Positions 27,440-36,390 are shown, numbered from the stretch's first letter. The stretch: DNA of 64,000 nt from Roseibium algicola (GCF_001999245.1 NZ_CP019630.1:2844501-2908500); one strand, 5' to 3'. The notes: generated from the letters alone by a model not told the origin. A program made the numbers and translations.

Positions 27440-28723
27440 TCAGGCGTTGGCGCCCTGCCGCAGCCGGGCGAGAATTTCCTCGGCCAGATCCTGCCGCACC
27501 TTGCCAAGCGATTTCAGCTCGTTGGCCACCAGGTCGATTTCCTCGCCGGTCGCGCCCACCATCAGGGCAACGTTCTGGGCGTGCAGGGCCATGTGGCCTT
27601 TCTGGATGCCGGTGGTGGCAAGCGCGCGCAATGCGCCGAAATTCTGCGCCAGGCCGACGGCAACGATGATCCGGGCCAGTTCGTCTGCCGTGGTCACGCC
27701 GAGTATTTTCAGGTTGGCCTGCGCGGTGGGGTGGATCTTGGTTGCGCCACCGACCAGTCCGACAGCCATCGGCAGTTCCAGGATGCCGACAAGATTGCCG
27801 TCGCCGTCCTTTTCCCAGCGGGACATCGAGCGGTAGCGGCCGTCTTTCGACGCGAACGCATGGGCACCTGCCTCCACGGCTCTGGTGTCGTTGCCGGTCG
27901 CCAGAACCACCGCGCTGATGCCGTTCATGATGCCCTTGTTATGGGTGGCTGCCCGATAGGGGTCGGCATCGGCAAAGTGATAGGCCGACAGCATGTCGTC
28001 CCGAACCTTTTCACCTCCGATTTCCTCCAGCGGCCAGACAGCCCGCACGCGTGCCACGCGGCGGTCGGCGAGGTTGGTCAGGATCCGCAGGAGACTGCGG
28101 GCGCCGGTCCATTCCTCCAGCTTGGGTGCAAGGGCCTCGGCCATACTGTTGACGGCGTTGGCGCCCATCGCGTCGCGCGTGTCGACGATGATGTGAACGA
28201 TGGTCATAGGTCCTTCGGCAGTGTCGATGACCCTTATGTCGAGGTCACGGAAGCCGCCGCCAAGCTTCACCAGAAGCGGATCGATCTCTTCGCAGATGGT
28301 GCGGATGTCGTCGATGCGTTCAAAAACCTGCAGGCGGACGTTTTCAGGGTCGCTTGCGCCCAGAAGCTGGATCTGGGCTGCCATCAGGGGGCCGCTTGTG
28401 GAGGTCTTGAAGCCACCGGTCGGCCGGCAGCGCTTGGCCGAGTTGCACACGGCGGCGATGACGGAGGATTCCTCGCTGGCCATCGGCACCAGAACGTCCC
28501 GTCCGTCCACGGTCATGTTGGTCGCGATACCGACAGGAATGGACATGGAAGAAATGGCGTTTTCAACAAGGCGGTCGGCCAGTTCGATGTTTCCGGATGC
28601 CGCTTCCACAAGGTCGGAGACGGACTTGTTGTCGAGATTCGCCTGGCGCTGGACTGCCTGGAGCCGGCCGGCCGGGTCCAGCTTGTGAAAACCTTCAATA
28701 CGGGACGAAGTGACGTCACTCAT
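27440..28723 (-). CDS. mvaA: HMG-CoA reductase, class II (degradative type)
   Basis: 427 residues from the ATG at 28723 (MSDVTSSRIEGFHKLD). The frame extends upstream into the TRAP gene region but that is a shadow. Catalytic groups seen in Pseudomonas mevalonii MvaA are present: Glu in PMASEESSVIAA, Lys in ATHNKGIMNG, Asp in LATGNDTRA and the C-terminal His in GIQKGHMALHA. IIVDTRDAMGANAVNSMAE carries the Asp linked to NADH use. The class II enzyme can oxidise mevalonate to HMG-CoA. It is the last gene of a TRAP transporter operon, so mevalonate catabolism is likely; HMG-CoA lyase is not in the window. Confidence 0.88.
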   Translation of the reverse strand: MSDVTSSRIEGFHKLDPAGRLQAVQRQANLDNKSVSDLVEAASGNIELADRLVENAISSMSIPVGIATNMTVDGRDVLVPMASEESSVIAAVCNSAKRCRPTGGFKTSTSGPLMAAQIQLLGASDPENVRLQVFERIDDIRTICEEIDPLLVKLGGGFRDLDIRVIDTAEGPMTIVHIIVDTRDAMGANAVNSMAEALAPKLEEWTGARSLLRILTNLADRRVARVRAVWPLEEIGGEKVRDDMLSAYHFADADPYRAATHNKGIMNGISAVVLATGNDTRAVEAGAHAFASKDGRYRSMSRWEKDGDGNLVGILELPMAVGLVGGATKIHPTAQANLKILGVTTADELARIIVAVGLAQNFGALRALATTGIQKGHMALHAQNVALMVGATGEEIDLVANELKSLGKVRQDLAEEILARLRQGANA

Positions 28724-28740
28724 CGGGGGAAACCTGTCTG

Positions 28741-30054
28741 TCAATTGATCATGGATTGCGGCAGCCACAACACCAGCTCCGGAAACAGGGCGCAGATGAA
28801 GATACCGATGGCTTGCAGCAGGATGAAGGGAACGATGGCACGGTAGACCGTGCCCATGCCGATGCCGGCCGGCAGGACGCCCTTCATGTAGAAGAGCGTG
28901 TAGCCGAAGGGCGGGGAGATGTAGGCCATCTGCGCCGAAACGAGGAACAGGATGCCGAACCAGAGCCGGTCGAACTCGAGGAAGTCGATCACCGGCAGGA
29001 AGACGGGCACGCACAAGAGGATGATGCCCATTTCGTCCAGGAACATGCCGAGGAAGAACAGAATGCCCAGCATGATGGCGAGAACGATCCAGCGGTTGGC
29101 ATCGAGATCCTGAATGAAGGACAGGAGGAAGTCCGCGCCGCCGGTGCCGGTGAAGATCGCGACGAAGGCCCGTGCACCGATGGTGATCCAGAGGATCATG
29201 GCGGTCACCTTGACCACGTCGAGGGCAACGCCGGATATGAGCTCCCAGCCGAACCGGCGCTCGATAAGCGACGACAGGAACGCCAGGAAGACGCCGACGG
29301 CGGCTGCTTCCGTGGGTGTTGCGATACCCATGTAGATCGTGCCCAGGACGCCGACGATGATCAGCAGCGGCAGGATGAGGGATTTCAGCGAGGCAATGCG
29401 CTCTTCCCAGGTGGCCGGGGCGTCGTTGTCCGGACGCGGGGCGATGGACGGGTTGAGCGCGGACCGCAGAACGATATAGCCGATATAGAGCGAGGCGAGC
29501 AGCAGGCCCGGCACCACGCCGGCGATGAACATCTGGCCGATAGAGGCCTGTGCGGTCACGGCATAGACGATGGTGATCACCGAGGGCGGGATCAGGATGC
29601 CGAGCGTTCCGCCGGCGCAGATCGTCCCGATCGCGAGCTCCGGACTATATTTGCGCTTCAGCATGGAGGGCAGGGCCAGCATGCCCATGGCAGCAACCGC
29701 GGCACCGACGATGCCCGTCATGGCGGCGATGATCGTGCAGATGGCGATGGTGCCCACCGCCAGGCCACCCGGCAACCGCCGCGACCAGAGTTCCATGGCC
29801 CGGTAAAGGCTTTCGATGACGCCGGAACGCTGAAGGATGCTGGCCATCATCACATAAAGCGGGATCGCGAGGAGCGATTCCGACGTCATGGTGGAGTAGA
29901 GGTTGAGGACGGTAACGGAGAGGGCGGCGGGGCCCCACAGCGTTAGCGTGAAAACGAGCGCAAGTGCGCCGAGCGTGAAGGCAAGCGGCAGGCCGGTGAG
30001 CAGCAGGCCCACAAGGCTGGCGAACATGATGGCAAGAACGAATTCGGAGCTCAT
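28741..30054 (-). CDS. TRAP transporter large permease (DctM family)
   Basis: 437 residues with about 12 membrane helices. Typical segments are GLPLAFTLGALALVFTLTLW, AIPLYVMMASILQRSGVIE, GTLGILIPPSVITIVYAV and the C-terminal SPPFGYTLFYMKGVLPAG. It forms the sodium-driven translocation unit. Its start overlaps the small-permease stop by four bases and it ends 17 bases before mvaA, so all are co-transcribed. The mvaA link suggests mevalonate or a related hydroxy acid as cargo. Confidence 0.92.
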   Translation of the reverse strand: MSSEFVLAIMFASLVGLLLTGLPLAFTLGALALVFTLTLWGPAALSVTVLNLYSTMTSESLLAIPLYVMMASILQRSGVIESLYRAMELWSRRLPGGLAVGTIAICTIIAAMTGIVGAAVAAMGMLALPSMLKRKYSPELAIGTICAGGTLGILIPPSVITIVYAVTAQASIGQMFIAGVVPGLLLASLYIGYIVLRSALNPSIAPRPDNDAPATWEERIASLKSLILPLLIIVGVLGTIYMGIATPTEAAAVGVFLAFLSSLIERRFGWELISGVALDVVKVTAMILWITIGARAFVAIFTGTGGADFLLSFIQDLDANRWIVLAIMLGILFFLGMFLDEMGIILLCVPVFLPVIDFLEFDRLWFGILFLVSAQMAYISPPFGYTLFYMKGVLPAGIGMGTVYRAIVPFILLQAIGIFICALFPELVLWLPQSMIN

Positions 30055-30569
30055 GCGCTTGCTCCCGTCTGTTCCTGCGCCGGGCGCGTTGCGTTGTAGG
30101 CTTCAACAAGGGCCTGCAAAAACAGGAGCGCAAAGGAAAGCGGCACGACGAATTTCAGCCACCAGACAGGTGGGTTCCAGGCGGAAAAGCTGGTTTCGCC
30201 GAGGGAGTAGGCGTTGATTGCAAGCGGCCAGCTGACCCAGGCAAAAACGCCTGCAAACACAGCAATGACGGCATAGGAGAACACGTCGAGAGCCACTTTC
30301 GGCAATCCCGTCAGTTTTTCGCTGAAGATGTCGACGGCGACGTGGCCCTTCAGGTGCAGAAGGTAAGGTCCGGCCAGCATGAAATGCGGACCGAAGATCA
30401 ACGTGCTGGCTTCCATGGCCCACACCGTCGGCGCATCGAACAGGTATCTTGCGACCACTTCGAACAGCAGGATCGGCACCACCGCGAAGATGAGTGCCGC
30501 CGCAAGGAGGAAGAACAACCGGTTGACGCCGGTGACGATGGAACTGACGGATTTCATGAAGCTGAGCAT
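30051..30569 (-). CDS. TRAP transporter small permease (DctQ family)
   Basis: 172 residues, four membrane helices (FFLLAAALIFAVVPILLFEV first). The conserved WAMEASTLIFGPHFMLAGPY region lies between helices 1 and 2. It partners the large permease and overlaps its gene by four bases. ATG at 30569. Confidence 0.88.
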   Translation of the reverse strand: MLSFMKSVSSIVTGVNRLFFLLAAALIFAVVPILLFEVVARYLFDAPTVWAMEASTLIFGPHFMLAGPYLLHLKGHVAVDIFSEKLTGLPKVALDVFSYAVIAVFAGVFAWVSWPLAINAYSLGETSFSAWNPPVWWLKFVVPLSFALLFLQALVEAYNATRPAQEQTGASA

Positions 30570-30640
30570 TTGCCGATCGAAAGGACGACCGGACGGCAGA
30601 CGGCAGGGAGGTGCCGTCTACCGTCCGGTGGGAGGAAGGG

Positions 30641-31672
30641 TCAGATCAGCCCGAGGGCTGTCATGAACTCAATCTGGCTCGCGAGCACGCGATTCGCCAG
30701 ATCGTCTTCCTTGGTAGCCTTTTTCCAGGACTCGACAGCCTTGGACCGGTTGGCCGCGACATCGGCCGGGTCGAGCTGGATGATCTCGACGCCTTGTTCG
30801 CCGTATTTCTTCAGGACATCGACATTCTGCACCATGATGTGCTGGCGCAGCGATCCGGAGATCTCCCGAGCCGCAACGGCAAGCGCTGCCTTGTAGTCGT
30901 CCGGCAGGGCGTCATAGGCGCCCTGGTTGGCGACATAGCTGGTGGCGGTGGTCGGCTGGTGCACGCCCGGCAGGATGATGAACTTGGCGACTTCGCCAAG
31001 GCCTGCTTCGTAGTTGGCGGTGAGATCGCCGCGGTCGGCAAAATCGATCAGGCCTTTTTCAAGCGCCGTATAGACTTCCGCCGTCGGCAGCGGGGTCACG
31101 GAAACGCCCTGGTCGGCCATGACCGCGGAAGCGAGCCCGACAAAGCGGCCCTTCTTGCCGGCCATGTCGGCGATGGTTTCCATCTTGACGGTCGAGTGGA
31201 TCGGCTCTTCGCCATAGACGGTGGGGGCAATGTAGAAGAGACCGGCCCTTGCATAGGCTTCGCGGGCGAGATCCAGACCACCCTTTTCGTAGAACCAGGC
31301 TTCATACTGGTCGGACTCGGGGAAGCCGAACGGGATGGTGGACGTGAAGGCAAATGCCGGGATCTTGCCGGCTTCGTAGCCGTCGAAGGTCTTCATCAGC
31401 TGGAAGGCGCCGGCGCGAACGGCATCGAATGCCTGGTTGGCAGGCACGAGCTGGCCGGCGGAGAACAGCGTGATCTTGAAGTTGCCGTCGGTCAGTTCGC
31501 TGACGCGCTCGACAAACTTCTTCTCGAATTCGAAAGGTGTGGTGCCGGCGTCCCAGAGAGCCTGCATGCGCCACTCAACCGCATCCTGTGCCTTGGCCGC
31601 AATCGGTGCTGCGAGGGCGGTGCCGCCAACGGCTGCACCTGCAAGAAGGCTGCGTCTACTTACTTTGGTCAT
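30641..31672 (-). CDS. TRAP transporter solute-binding protein (DctP family)
   Basis: 343 residues from the ATG at 31672 (MTKVSRRSLLAGAAVGG), with GGGAGGG upstream. The signal has a twin-arginine look (SRRSLLAG), so it may be exported folded. The family pattern is seen in FEFEKKFVERVSELTDGNFK and in KKGRFVGLASAVMADQGVSV, which contains the substrate-carboxylate arginine region. It is first in the operon dctP-dctQ-dctM-mvaA, 71 bases before dctQ. The binding residues for mevalonate cannot be proven from sequence. Confidence 0.9.
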   Translation of the reverse strand: MTKVSRRSLLAGAAVGGTALAAPIAAKAQDAVEWRMQALWDAGTTPFEFEKKFVERVSELTDGNFKITLFSAGQLVPANQAFDAVRAGAFQLMKTFDGYEAGKIPAFAFTSTIPFGFPESDQYEAWFYEKGGLDLAREAYARAGLFYIAPTVYGEEPIHSTVKMETIADMAGKKGRFVGLASAVMADQGVSVTPLPTAEVYTALEKGLIDFADRGDLTANYEAGLGEVAKFIILPGVHQPTTATSYVANQGAYDALPDDYKAALAVAAREISGSLRQHIMVQNVDVLKKYGEQGVEIIQLDPADVAANRSKAVESWKKATKEDDLANRVLASQIEFMTALGLI

Positions 31673-31735
31673 TTTTCCCTCCCAAGGAAATTGCCATTTG
31701 CTGGCGTAATGGGGCAAACTGTCATAAAAATGATT

Positions 31736-31799
31736 GGGACAATCAAGGGACAGTTGTTGGATTTATGGGCAGTACTGTCCCAGTAAATTTTGAGGGACA
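31736..31799. promoter_or_regulatory. GGGACA repeat array, probable MocR operator
   Basis: GGGACA occurs at 31736-31741, 31747-31752 and 31794-31799, and its complement TGTCCC at 31776-31781. The first two are 11 bases apart (one helix turn). GGGACAGT (31747-31754) and ACTGTCCC (31774-31781) form a perfect 8-base inverted repeat. The array spans the divergent gap between the TRAP operon and the MocR gene and touches the MocR start codon. Confidence 0.65.
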
Positions 31800-33197
31800 A
31801 TGAGAGCTACGGGTAGCGGTCGGAAACTGTCTCGCGTCGATCAGATCGTCGAGAAAGTCGCGCTGATGCTGGAGGCAGGGGCGTACAAGACGTTTGAGCG
31901 GTTGCCTTCCATTCGTCAGGCCGCGCGGGAGAACGGCGTTTCGAAAAACACGATGGCGGAAGCTTACGACCGGCTGGTCGCCCGAGGGCTACTGGAAGCG
32001 CGGGCCGGTTCCGGATACTACATGTCACAGGTCGGGCCGGCTTCCAAGACCCCGCCTGCGCCACATGTCACGGCCGCGGTCGACGGCATGTCGTTGCTGC
32101 GGGAGCAGCTGGAACAGCATTATGAAGTGCGTCCGGGAGATGGGCGCCCGCCGCCGTCGTGGATGGAGGGGGCGGAGCTGCGCCGCCATTTCGCCAACGC
32201 CAAGACGCCTTTTCCCGAAGCGATCGAATTCGGCTACGGCAGTTCGTGGGGATATGGTCCGTTGAGGGACCGGCTGCGGATGCAGTTGCTGGAGCGGTCG
32301 ATCCCGGCCGATCCGCAAGGGCTTCTTTTGACCCATGGTGTCAACCATGGCCTGGATCTGATCATCCGGCATCTGACGGAGCCTGGTGATACGGTTTTTG
32401 TCGATGAGCCGGGCTATTATCCGCTCTTTTCCAAGCTGACCTTCGCCAAGGTGCAGATTGTCGGTATCCGGCGTGACAGGGACGGTCCGGACCTGGAAGA
32501 CCTGACCGCCAAACTCGCTCTTTACCGGCCGAAGATGTTTGTCACCCAGTCCCACGGCCACAATCCGACCGGCGGTTCCCTGTCCCCTTCGCGGTCATTC
32601 GGGTTGATGCAGCTTGCCGAGCGCTGGGGATTTCTCCTGGTTGAAAACGATGCGCTTGCCGACATTCTTCCGGCCACGTTGCCAAGGCTGGCGGCGCTGG
32701 ACCAGCTGGAGCGGGTGCTTTATCTCGGCACCTTTTCCAAGACACTTTCGGCCAGTCTCAGATGCGGTTACGTGGCTGGAAATCCGGACATCATCCGCCA
32801 GCTTGCCGATATCAAGATGCTGACGGTGGTCAATTCATCCGACCACGTCGAACGCTTCGTGTTCAATCTGATGCAGGCCGGCCATTATCTGAGACATCTG
32901 CGGCGTCTCAGGAACCGGGTGGAAGATGCCTACAAGGCATCCTTCGGGACACTGGAGGCGATCGGGTTGTCCGTGCGTGAGTGTTCCATACCCGGGTTCT
33001 ATCTCTGGGTGGAGTTTCCCGATGATGTGGATGAAAGGGAACTGTGCGCCGCTGCCAGCAAGCAAAGCATCTTCATTGCACCGGGCGCCGTCTTCTATCC
33101 GAACCGGGAGACCCGGCAGAAGCCGGCAATGCGGGTCAATGTGGCCTATGGAACCGATGCGCGGTTCCTGTCGTTCCTCAGGGATTTTATGAAGTAG
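31800..33197 (+). CDS. MocR-type regulator (GntR helix-turn-helix plus aminotransferase domain)
   Basis: 465 residues. Residues 10-75 are a GntR winged helix (KTFERLPSIRQAARENGVSK, NTMAEAYDRLVARGLLEARA). The rest is a class I aminotransferase fold with LLTHGVNHGLDLIIRHL, SHGHNPTGGSLS and the PLP lysine in YLGTFSKTLSASLRCGYV. MocR proteins sense PLP or an aldimine-forming ligand. It is divergent from the TRAP-mvaA operon and most likely controls it through the GGGACA sites. A terminator follows. Confidence 0.9.
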   Translation: MRATGSGRKLSRVDQIVEKVALMLEAGAYKTFERLPSIRQAARENGVSKNTMAEAYDRLVARGLLEARAGSGYYMSQVGPASKTPPAPHVTAAVDGMSLLREQLEQHYEVRPGDGRPPPSWMEGAELRRHFANAKTPFPEAIEFGYGSSWGYGPLRDRLRMQLLERSIPADPQGLLLTHGVNHGLDLIIRHLTEPGDTVFVDEPGYYPLFSKLTFAKVQIVGIRRDRDGPDLEDLTAKLALYRPKMFVTQSHGHNPTGGSLSPSRSFGLMQLAERWGFLLVENDALADILPATLPRLAALDQLERVLYLGTFSKTLSASLRCGYVAGNPDIIRQLADIKMLTVVNSSDHVERFVFNLMQAGHYLRHLRRLRNRVEDAYKASFGTLEAIGLSVRECSIPGFYLWVEFPDDVDERELCAAASKQSIFIAPGAVFYPNRETRQKPAMRVNVAYGTDARFLSFLRDFMK

Positions 33198-33233
33198 TTT
33201 GAAAGCAGAAGAACAGGCAAGTTCACAAATGAA

Positions 33234-33258
33234 AAGGGCCGGCATAATGCCGGCCCTT
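33234..33258 (+). terminator. Intrinsic terminator after MocR gene
   Basis: AAGGGCCGGCAT, one base, ATGCCGGCCCTT; the innermost bases form the loop. It lies 37 bases past the stop codon. Confidence 0.75.
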
Positions 33259-33661
33259 CAGTTGCCCTGATGTTTGACTCACTAAATCTGGTTGGCCAGT
33301 AAAAACCCCGGGGGGCTGGGGGGCTAATGCATTCCGCGGCTTCTACGGGCCATACCCATCAGGGTATGATCATAATATGGGTGTCTAAAATGGCTGGCCA
33401 AGGGCTGGAATGCGGCAAAATCAAGGAAATTTATGCATTCTTTCTTGGCAAAGTGCCGTTGCGTTCGTTTTTGCACTTCTTCCCGTAAAACTTATTGGCA
33501 AAATTACTCTGGTTTCCGACCTCTGTCTGTCAATATGACGTTGCGGGCTTGCCAGAATGGCTAAAGAAGACGCATCATGACAGCCAGGTGACAGGCGTCT
33601 CCCGACGATTCTCTTGTCGGTTACCTGTCAGCAGCGAAACCGCGAACGGAATGGAGGCGGA
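33259..33661. other. Gene-free stretch with a small hairpin
   Basis: About 400 bases without a convincing gene. A G-rich run (33310-33324) is followed by a perfect hairpin CATACCC-ATCA-GGGTATG at 33351-33368. The last bases carry the GGAGG-like ribosome site of the DUF2794 gene. No other signal recognised. Confidence 0.4.
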
Positions 33662-34051
33662 ATGAGCGAAGCCGACGACAGCGCGTTTCAGCGTGGTGCG
33701 GGTGCAAGCCCGTCGCCACAACATCAACCGGCTCCCCCTCCCAAACCCATTGTTGCATTCAACAGGCGCGAACTCGATGTCATTCTGAGGCTCTACGGGC
33801 GCATGGTCGCCGATGGCGAGTGGCGGGACTATGCCATCGACCTCCTGAAGGACCGGGCAATCTTCTCCGTGTTTCGCAGATCTTCCGAAATGCCGCTTTA
33901 CAGGATCGAGAAGGACCCGAAGCTGGCCCGCCGCCAGGGCGCTTATTCGGTCGTGGCGACCGGGGGCATGATCCTGAAGCGTGGCCACGATCTGGCGCAG
34001 GTGCTGAGGGTTCTGGAGAAGAAAAAACATCTTCGGGTGGTCGACGCCTGA
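33662..34051 (+). CDS. DUF2794 family protein
   Basis: 129 residues from the ATG at 33662 (MSEADDSAFQRG), with GGAGGCGG upstream. After a proline-rich N-terminus (to about 30) comes the conserved core FNRRELDVILRLYGRMVADG and EWRDYAID, characteristic of this alphaproteobacterial family. No function is established. It stands alone. Confidence 0.85.
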   Translation: MSEADDSAFQRGAGASPSPQHQPAPPPKPIVAFNRRELDVILRLYGRMVADGEWRDYAIDLLKDRAIFSVFRRSSEMPLYRIEKDPKLARRQGAYSVVATGGMILKRGHDLAQVLRVLEKKKHLRVVDA

Positions 34052-34314
34052 CCAGGCATCCGGTCAGTCAGCTGATGGCCGGATGAGGTTCATTTCCCCT
34101 GCGTTGATCCGGTTACAGGCATTTCCTTGATGGTCGCGTCAATGACTGGCTAATGCTGGTCGGTTACCCGCCGGCCGCGGACCAGACGATTGGTTCGGCC
34201 AAGCCTGGCAGCGCAGTGTTCTGCCGCTTCATTCCATTGATTTGCGCAAGGCTGGCGTTGACGCCCATTGACGCAAGTGTAGGCAAGCGATGTGTCGGAC
34301 AGTCGTGCGGCCAC
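34052..34314. other. Gene-free stretch
   Basis: About 260 bases between the DUF2794 stop and a terminator (with it, 315 bases to the next stop codon). No gene, repeat or promoter was recognised. Confidence 0.4.
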
Positions 34315-34343
34315 AAAAAAGCCCGGCACAAGGCCGGGCTTTT
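34315..34343 (-). terminator. Intrinsic terminator of the Bax-inhibitor-1 gene
   Basis: AAGCCCGGC (34319-34327) pairs with GCCGGGCTT (34333-34341). On the minus strand a run of T (34315-34320) follows the stem. A T-run on the plus side may also let it stop DUF2794 transcripts. Confidence 0.85.
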
Positions 34344-34366
34344 CCGTTTGTTCAGTTTGGCTGCGC

Positions 34367-35149
34367 TTAGTCGCGGTTGCCGAACAGCTGCAGCAGCATG
34401 ATGAACAGGTTGATGAAGTCGAGGTACAGACGCAGCGCGCCCATGACGGACTTCTTCGTAGCGACTTCACCACTGTCGCCTTCGTAGTACATTTCCTTGA
34501 TCTGCTGGGTGTCGTAGGCGGTCAGGCCGGCGAACACCAGAACACCGATCACGGAGATGGCGAACTGCAGGGCGGAAGATGCCATGAAGATGTTGACCAG
34601 CGACGCGATCACGATACCGATCAGGCCGATGAACAGGAACGAGCCCCAGCCGGAGAGGTCCTTCTTCGTGGTGTAGCCGAACAGGCTCAGCGCGCCGAAG
34701 GTACCGGCGGTGATGAAGAAGACCTGAGCGATCGAGCCCGGGGTGTAAACCAGGAAGATCGAGGACAGGGAGATACCCATTACGGATGCGTAGACCAGGA
34801 AAAGGGTCCGCGCTGCGCCGGCACTCATGGACTGAATGCGGAAGGACAGCCAGAACACCATTCCGAGCGGTGCGAGCATGACAACCCATTTCAGCGGGCT
34901 GCCGTAGATGGCAACACCCAGCTGGGTGAGCATGCGGCCGTTGCCAAGGCTGGCGACAGCAGAGTTCGGATCGGTGGTCGTTGCAAGCATGACCGTTGCC
35001 AGCGCAAGAAAGCCGGTCAGCGCAAGGCCGATGGTCATGTAGTTATAGACGCCCAGCATGTAGGAGCGCAGGCCCTGATCGATGCCGGCCTCGGCGCGTG
35101 CGCCGGCGACGGTATACGCGCCTTGAGATTGACGGTCATAGGTCGACAT
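34367..35149 (-). CDS. Bax inhibitor-1/YccA family membrane protein
   Basis: 260 residues with seven membrane helices, as in YbhL/TMBIM proteins. Family signs are LRSYMLGVYNYMTIGLALTG, GSIAQVFFITAGTFGALSLF and the C-terminal ALRLYLDFINLFIMLLQLF. Bacterial members are proton-sensitive calcium leak channels in the inner membrane, by homology. A 10-bp direct repeat precedes the gene. Confidence 0.92.
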   Translation of the reverse strand: MSTYDRQSQGAYTVAGARAEAGIDQGLRSYMLGVYNYMTIGLALTGFLALATVMLATTTDPNSAVASLGNGRMLTQLGVAIYGSPLKWVVMLAPLGMVFWLSFRIQSMSAGAARTLFLVYASVMGISLSSIFLVYTPGSIAQVFFITAGTFGALSLFGYTTKKDLSGWGSFLFIGLIGIVIASLVNIFMASSALQFAISVIGVLVFAGLTAYDTQQIKEMYYEGDSGEVATKKSVMGALRLYLDFINLFIMLLQLFGNRD

Positions 35150-35179
35150 GGTCGTAAAAATCCCCTTCTAGATAGACGT

Positions 35180-35201
35180 GCGCATGCAATCGCGCATGCA
35201 A
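35180..35201. repeat. 10-bp direct repeat upstream of the Bax-inhibitor-1 gene
   Basis: GCGCATGCAA at 35180-35189 and 35192-35201, period 12, each with a GCATGC palindrome. It lies 31-52 bases before the start codon and may be a regulator site. Confidence 0.4.
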
Positions 35202-35331
35202 CACAACTCCCTCAACATATGGGAAAAGCCTATCCCGAGCACAAGTCGAATTCGATGAAAAATTCGTAATCTTTGCGCTCAGGACGTATTATTTGAACCT
35301 ATCCTTAAAAACTGGCTCAGATTCAGTCGTA

Positions 35332-36105
35332 TTATTTCATGGCTTTCAGTCGGGATTCGATCTGCCGGTCGCAGGTGCCGCCGGGGTTGCGAACGATTTC
35401 TTCCGACGCGAAATCGAGGATTTCCTTGTCCGGATCCTGCATCTGCTCGACAGTCACACCGGGTTTGAACCACTGCAGAACCGCATAGTCGCCGCCGGCA
35501 TCGGTGAGGAAAGCGATCGGCTTGCCATTTTCGGTGATGCCCATGCGGCCGACGCGGACTTCCGCAATCGATACCTTGCGCGCTTCGCCGTCGATGGTCA
35601 GCCGGTTTTTCGACACGTTCAGTTTCTTCAGCTTGGAGCCTTCAGTGCCGACCCAGTTACCGTAGAAGCGCTTGCCTTTTTTCTCGACGGAAAGGCAGGA
35701 GTTCTCGAAATTCGGGATGGAAAGACGGACGGCAGAAACCTCGATCGGATCCTCGCCCTTGGGCGCCAGCGTGTATTTCATCGCATTGTCGCCGGTGCGG
35801 TACACCCGGATGCCGACCGGCGTATAGCCGGAATCATTCATCGAACGGGTGAAGAAATCGAACTGGTTGGCGTCGTTGGTGCCGGCCCGGCGATAGAGCC
35901 AGCGCTTCGGCAAACCGTTTTCGAAGACCAGCCAGTCACTGACGACGAGGCCGCGCGGGCCTTCCGGCGTGTTCAACTGCCAGACCCCGGTGTGAAACGG
36001 GCTTTCCGCTGACGCGGCAGGGGCGAAAGCCATAACGGCAACTGCGGACAGGGCTGCAGCCCCGGCAATGGTCTTCAAACGAATTTTCGGGAGAAACTTG
36101 AACAT
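35332..36105 (-). CDS. Exported hypothetical protein
   Basis: 257 residues from the ATG at 36105 (MFKFLPKIRLKTIAGAAAL), with AAGGGG upstream. The signal peptide ends near ASA-ES. The mature chain is beta-rich (FHTGVWQLNTPEGPRGLVVS, KRFYGNWVGTEGSKLKKLNV) with two cysteines (NSCLSV, GTCDRQ) that could be bridged. No family recognised. Its promoter lies in the 36106-36336 gap. Confidence 0.7.
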   Translation of the reverse strand: MFKFLPKIRLKTIAGAAALSAVAVMAFAPAASAESPFHTGVWQLNTPEGPRGLVVSDWLVFENGLPKRWLYRRAGTNDANQFDFFTRSMNDSGYTPVGIRVYRTGDNAMKYTLAPKGEDPIEVSAVRLSIPNFENSCLSVEKKGKRFYGNWVGTEGSKLKKLNVSKNRLTIDGEARKVSIAEVRVGRMGITENGKPIAFLTDAGGDYAVLQWFKPGVTVEQMQDPDKEILDFASEEIVRNPGGTCDRQIESRLKAMK

Positions 36106-36336
36106 GGAATGGCCCCTTCTTAACAAACTGCCCGGAGCTGAACCGGATAGCCAAGATCAATTCAGTATGCAAGTTGTGTGGAGCTGAAGTTTGTCGCGAT
36201 TTGGTTGTATTTCAGAATTTTTTCCTGAACGAAGTTTGCCAAGAGCTGTGGGCGCCGGATCGAAATAGATCAGCGCCGGCCAAGAATTCGTTCGATCTTG
36301 TTTTCGGAAGTCTACCGGCTCGCCGGAAATAGCCTT
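36106..36336 (+). ncRNA. Possible small RNA region ending in an orphan terminator
   Basis: No protein gene is seen between the exported-protein start (36105) and the strong plus-strand terminator at 36337-36390. Since both flanking genes are on the minus strand, that terminator has no obvious gene to serve, which hints at a small RNA made from the plus strand here. No clear promoter was recognised, so this is tentative. Confidence 0.2.
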
Positions 36337-36390
36337 GCTGATCAAAGGAGGTGCGACCGAAGCCGGCAAACGTCCTTTGATCAGCTTTTT
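36337..36390 (+). terminator. Strong intrinsic terminator on plus strand, orphan
   Basis: GCTGATCAAAGGA (36337-36349) pairs perfectly over 13 bases with TCCTTTGATCAGC (36373-36385) and is followed by TTTTT. The loop is 23 bases. It could also act, without a T-run, as the end of the minus-strand permease gene whose stop is at 36435. Confidence 0.75.

Noticed and set aside
28756..29946. Long plus-strand frame opposite the TRAP large permease
   Set aside because: Charge-rich residue content and exact antisense position to a well-recognised gene mark it as a shadow.
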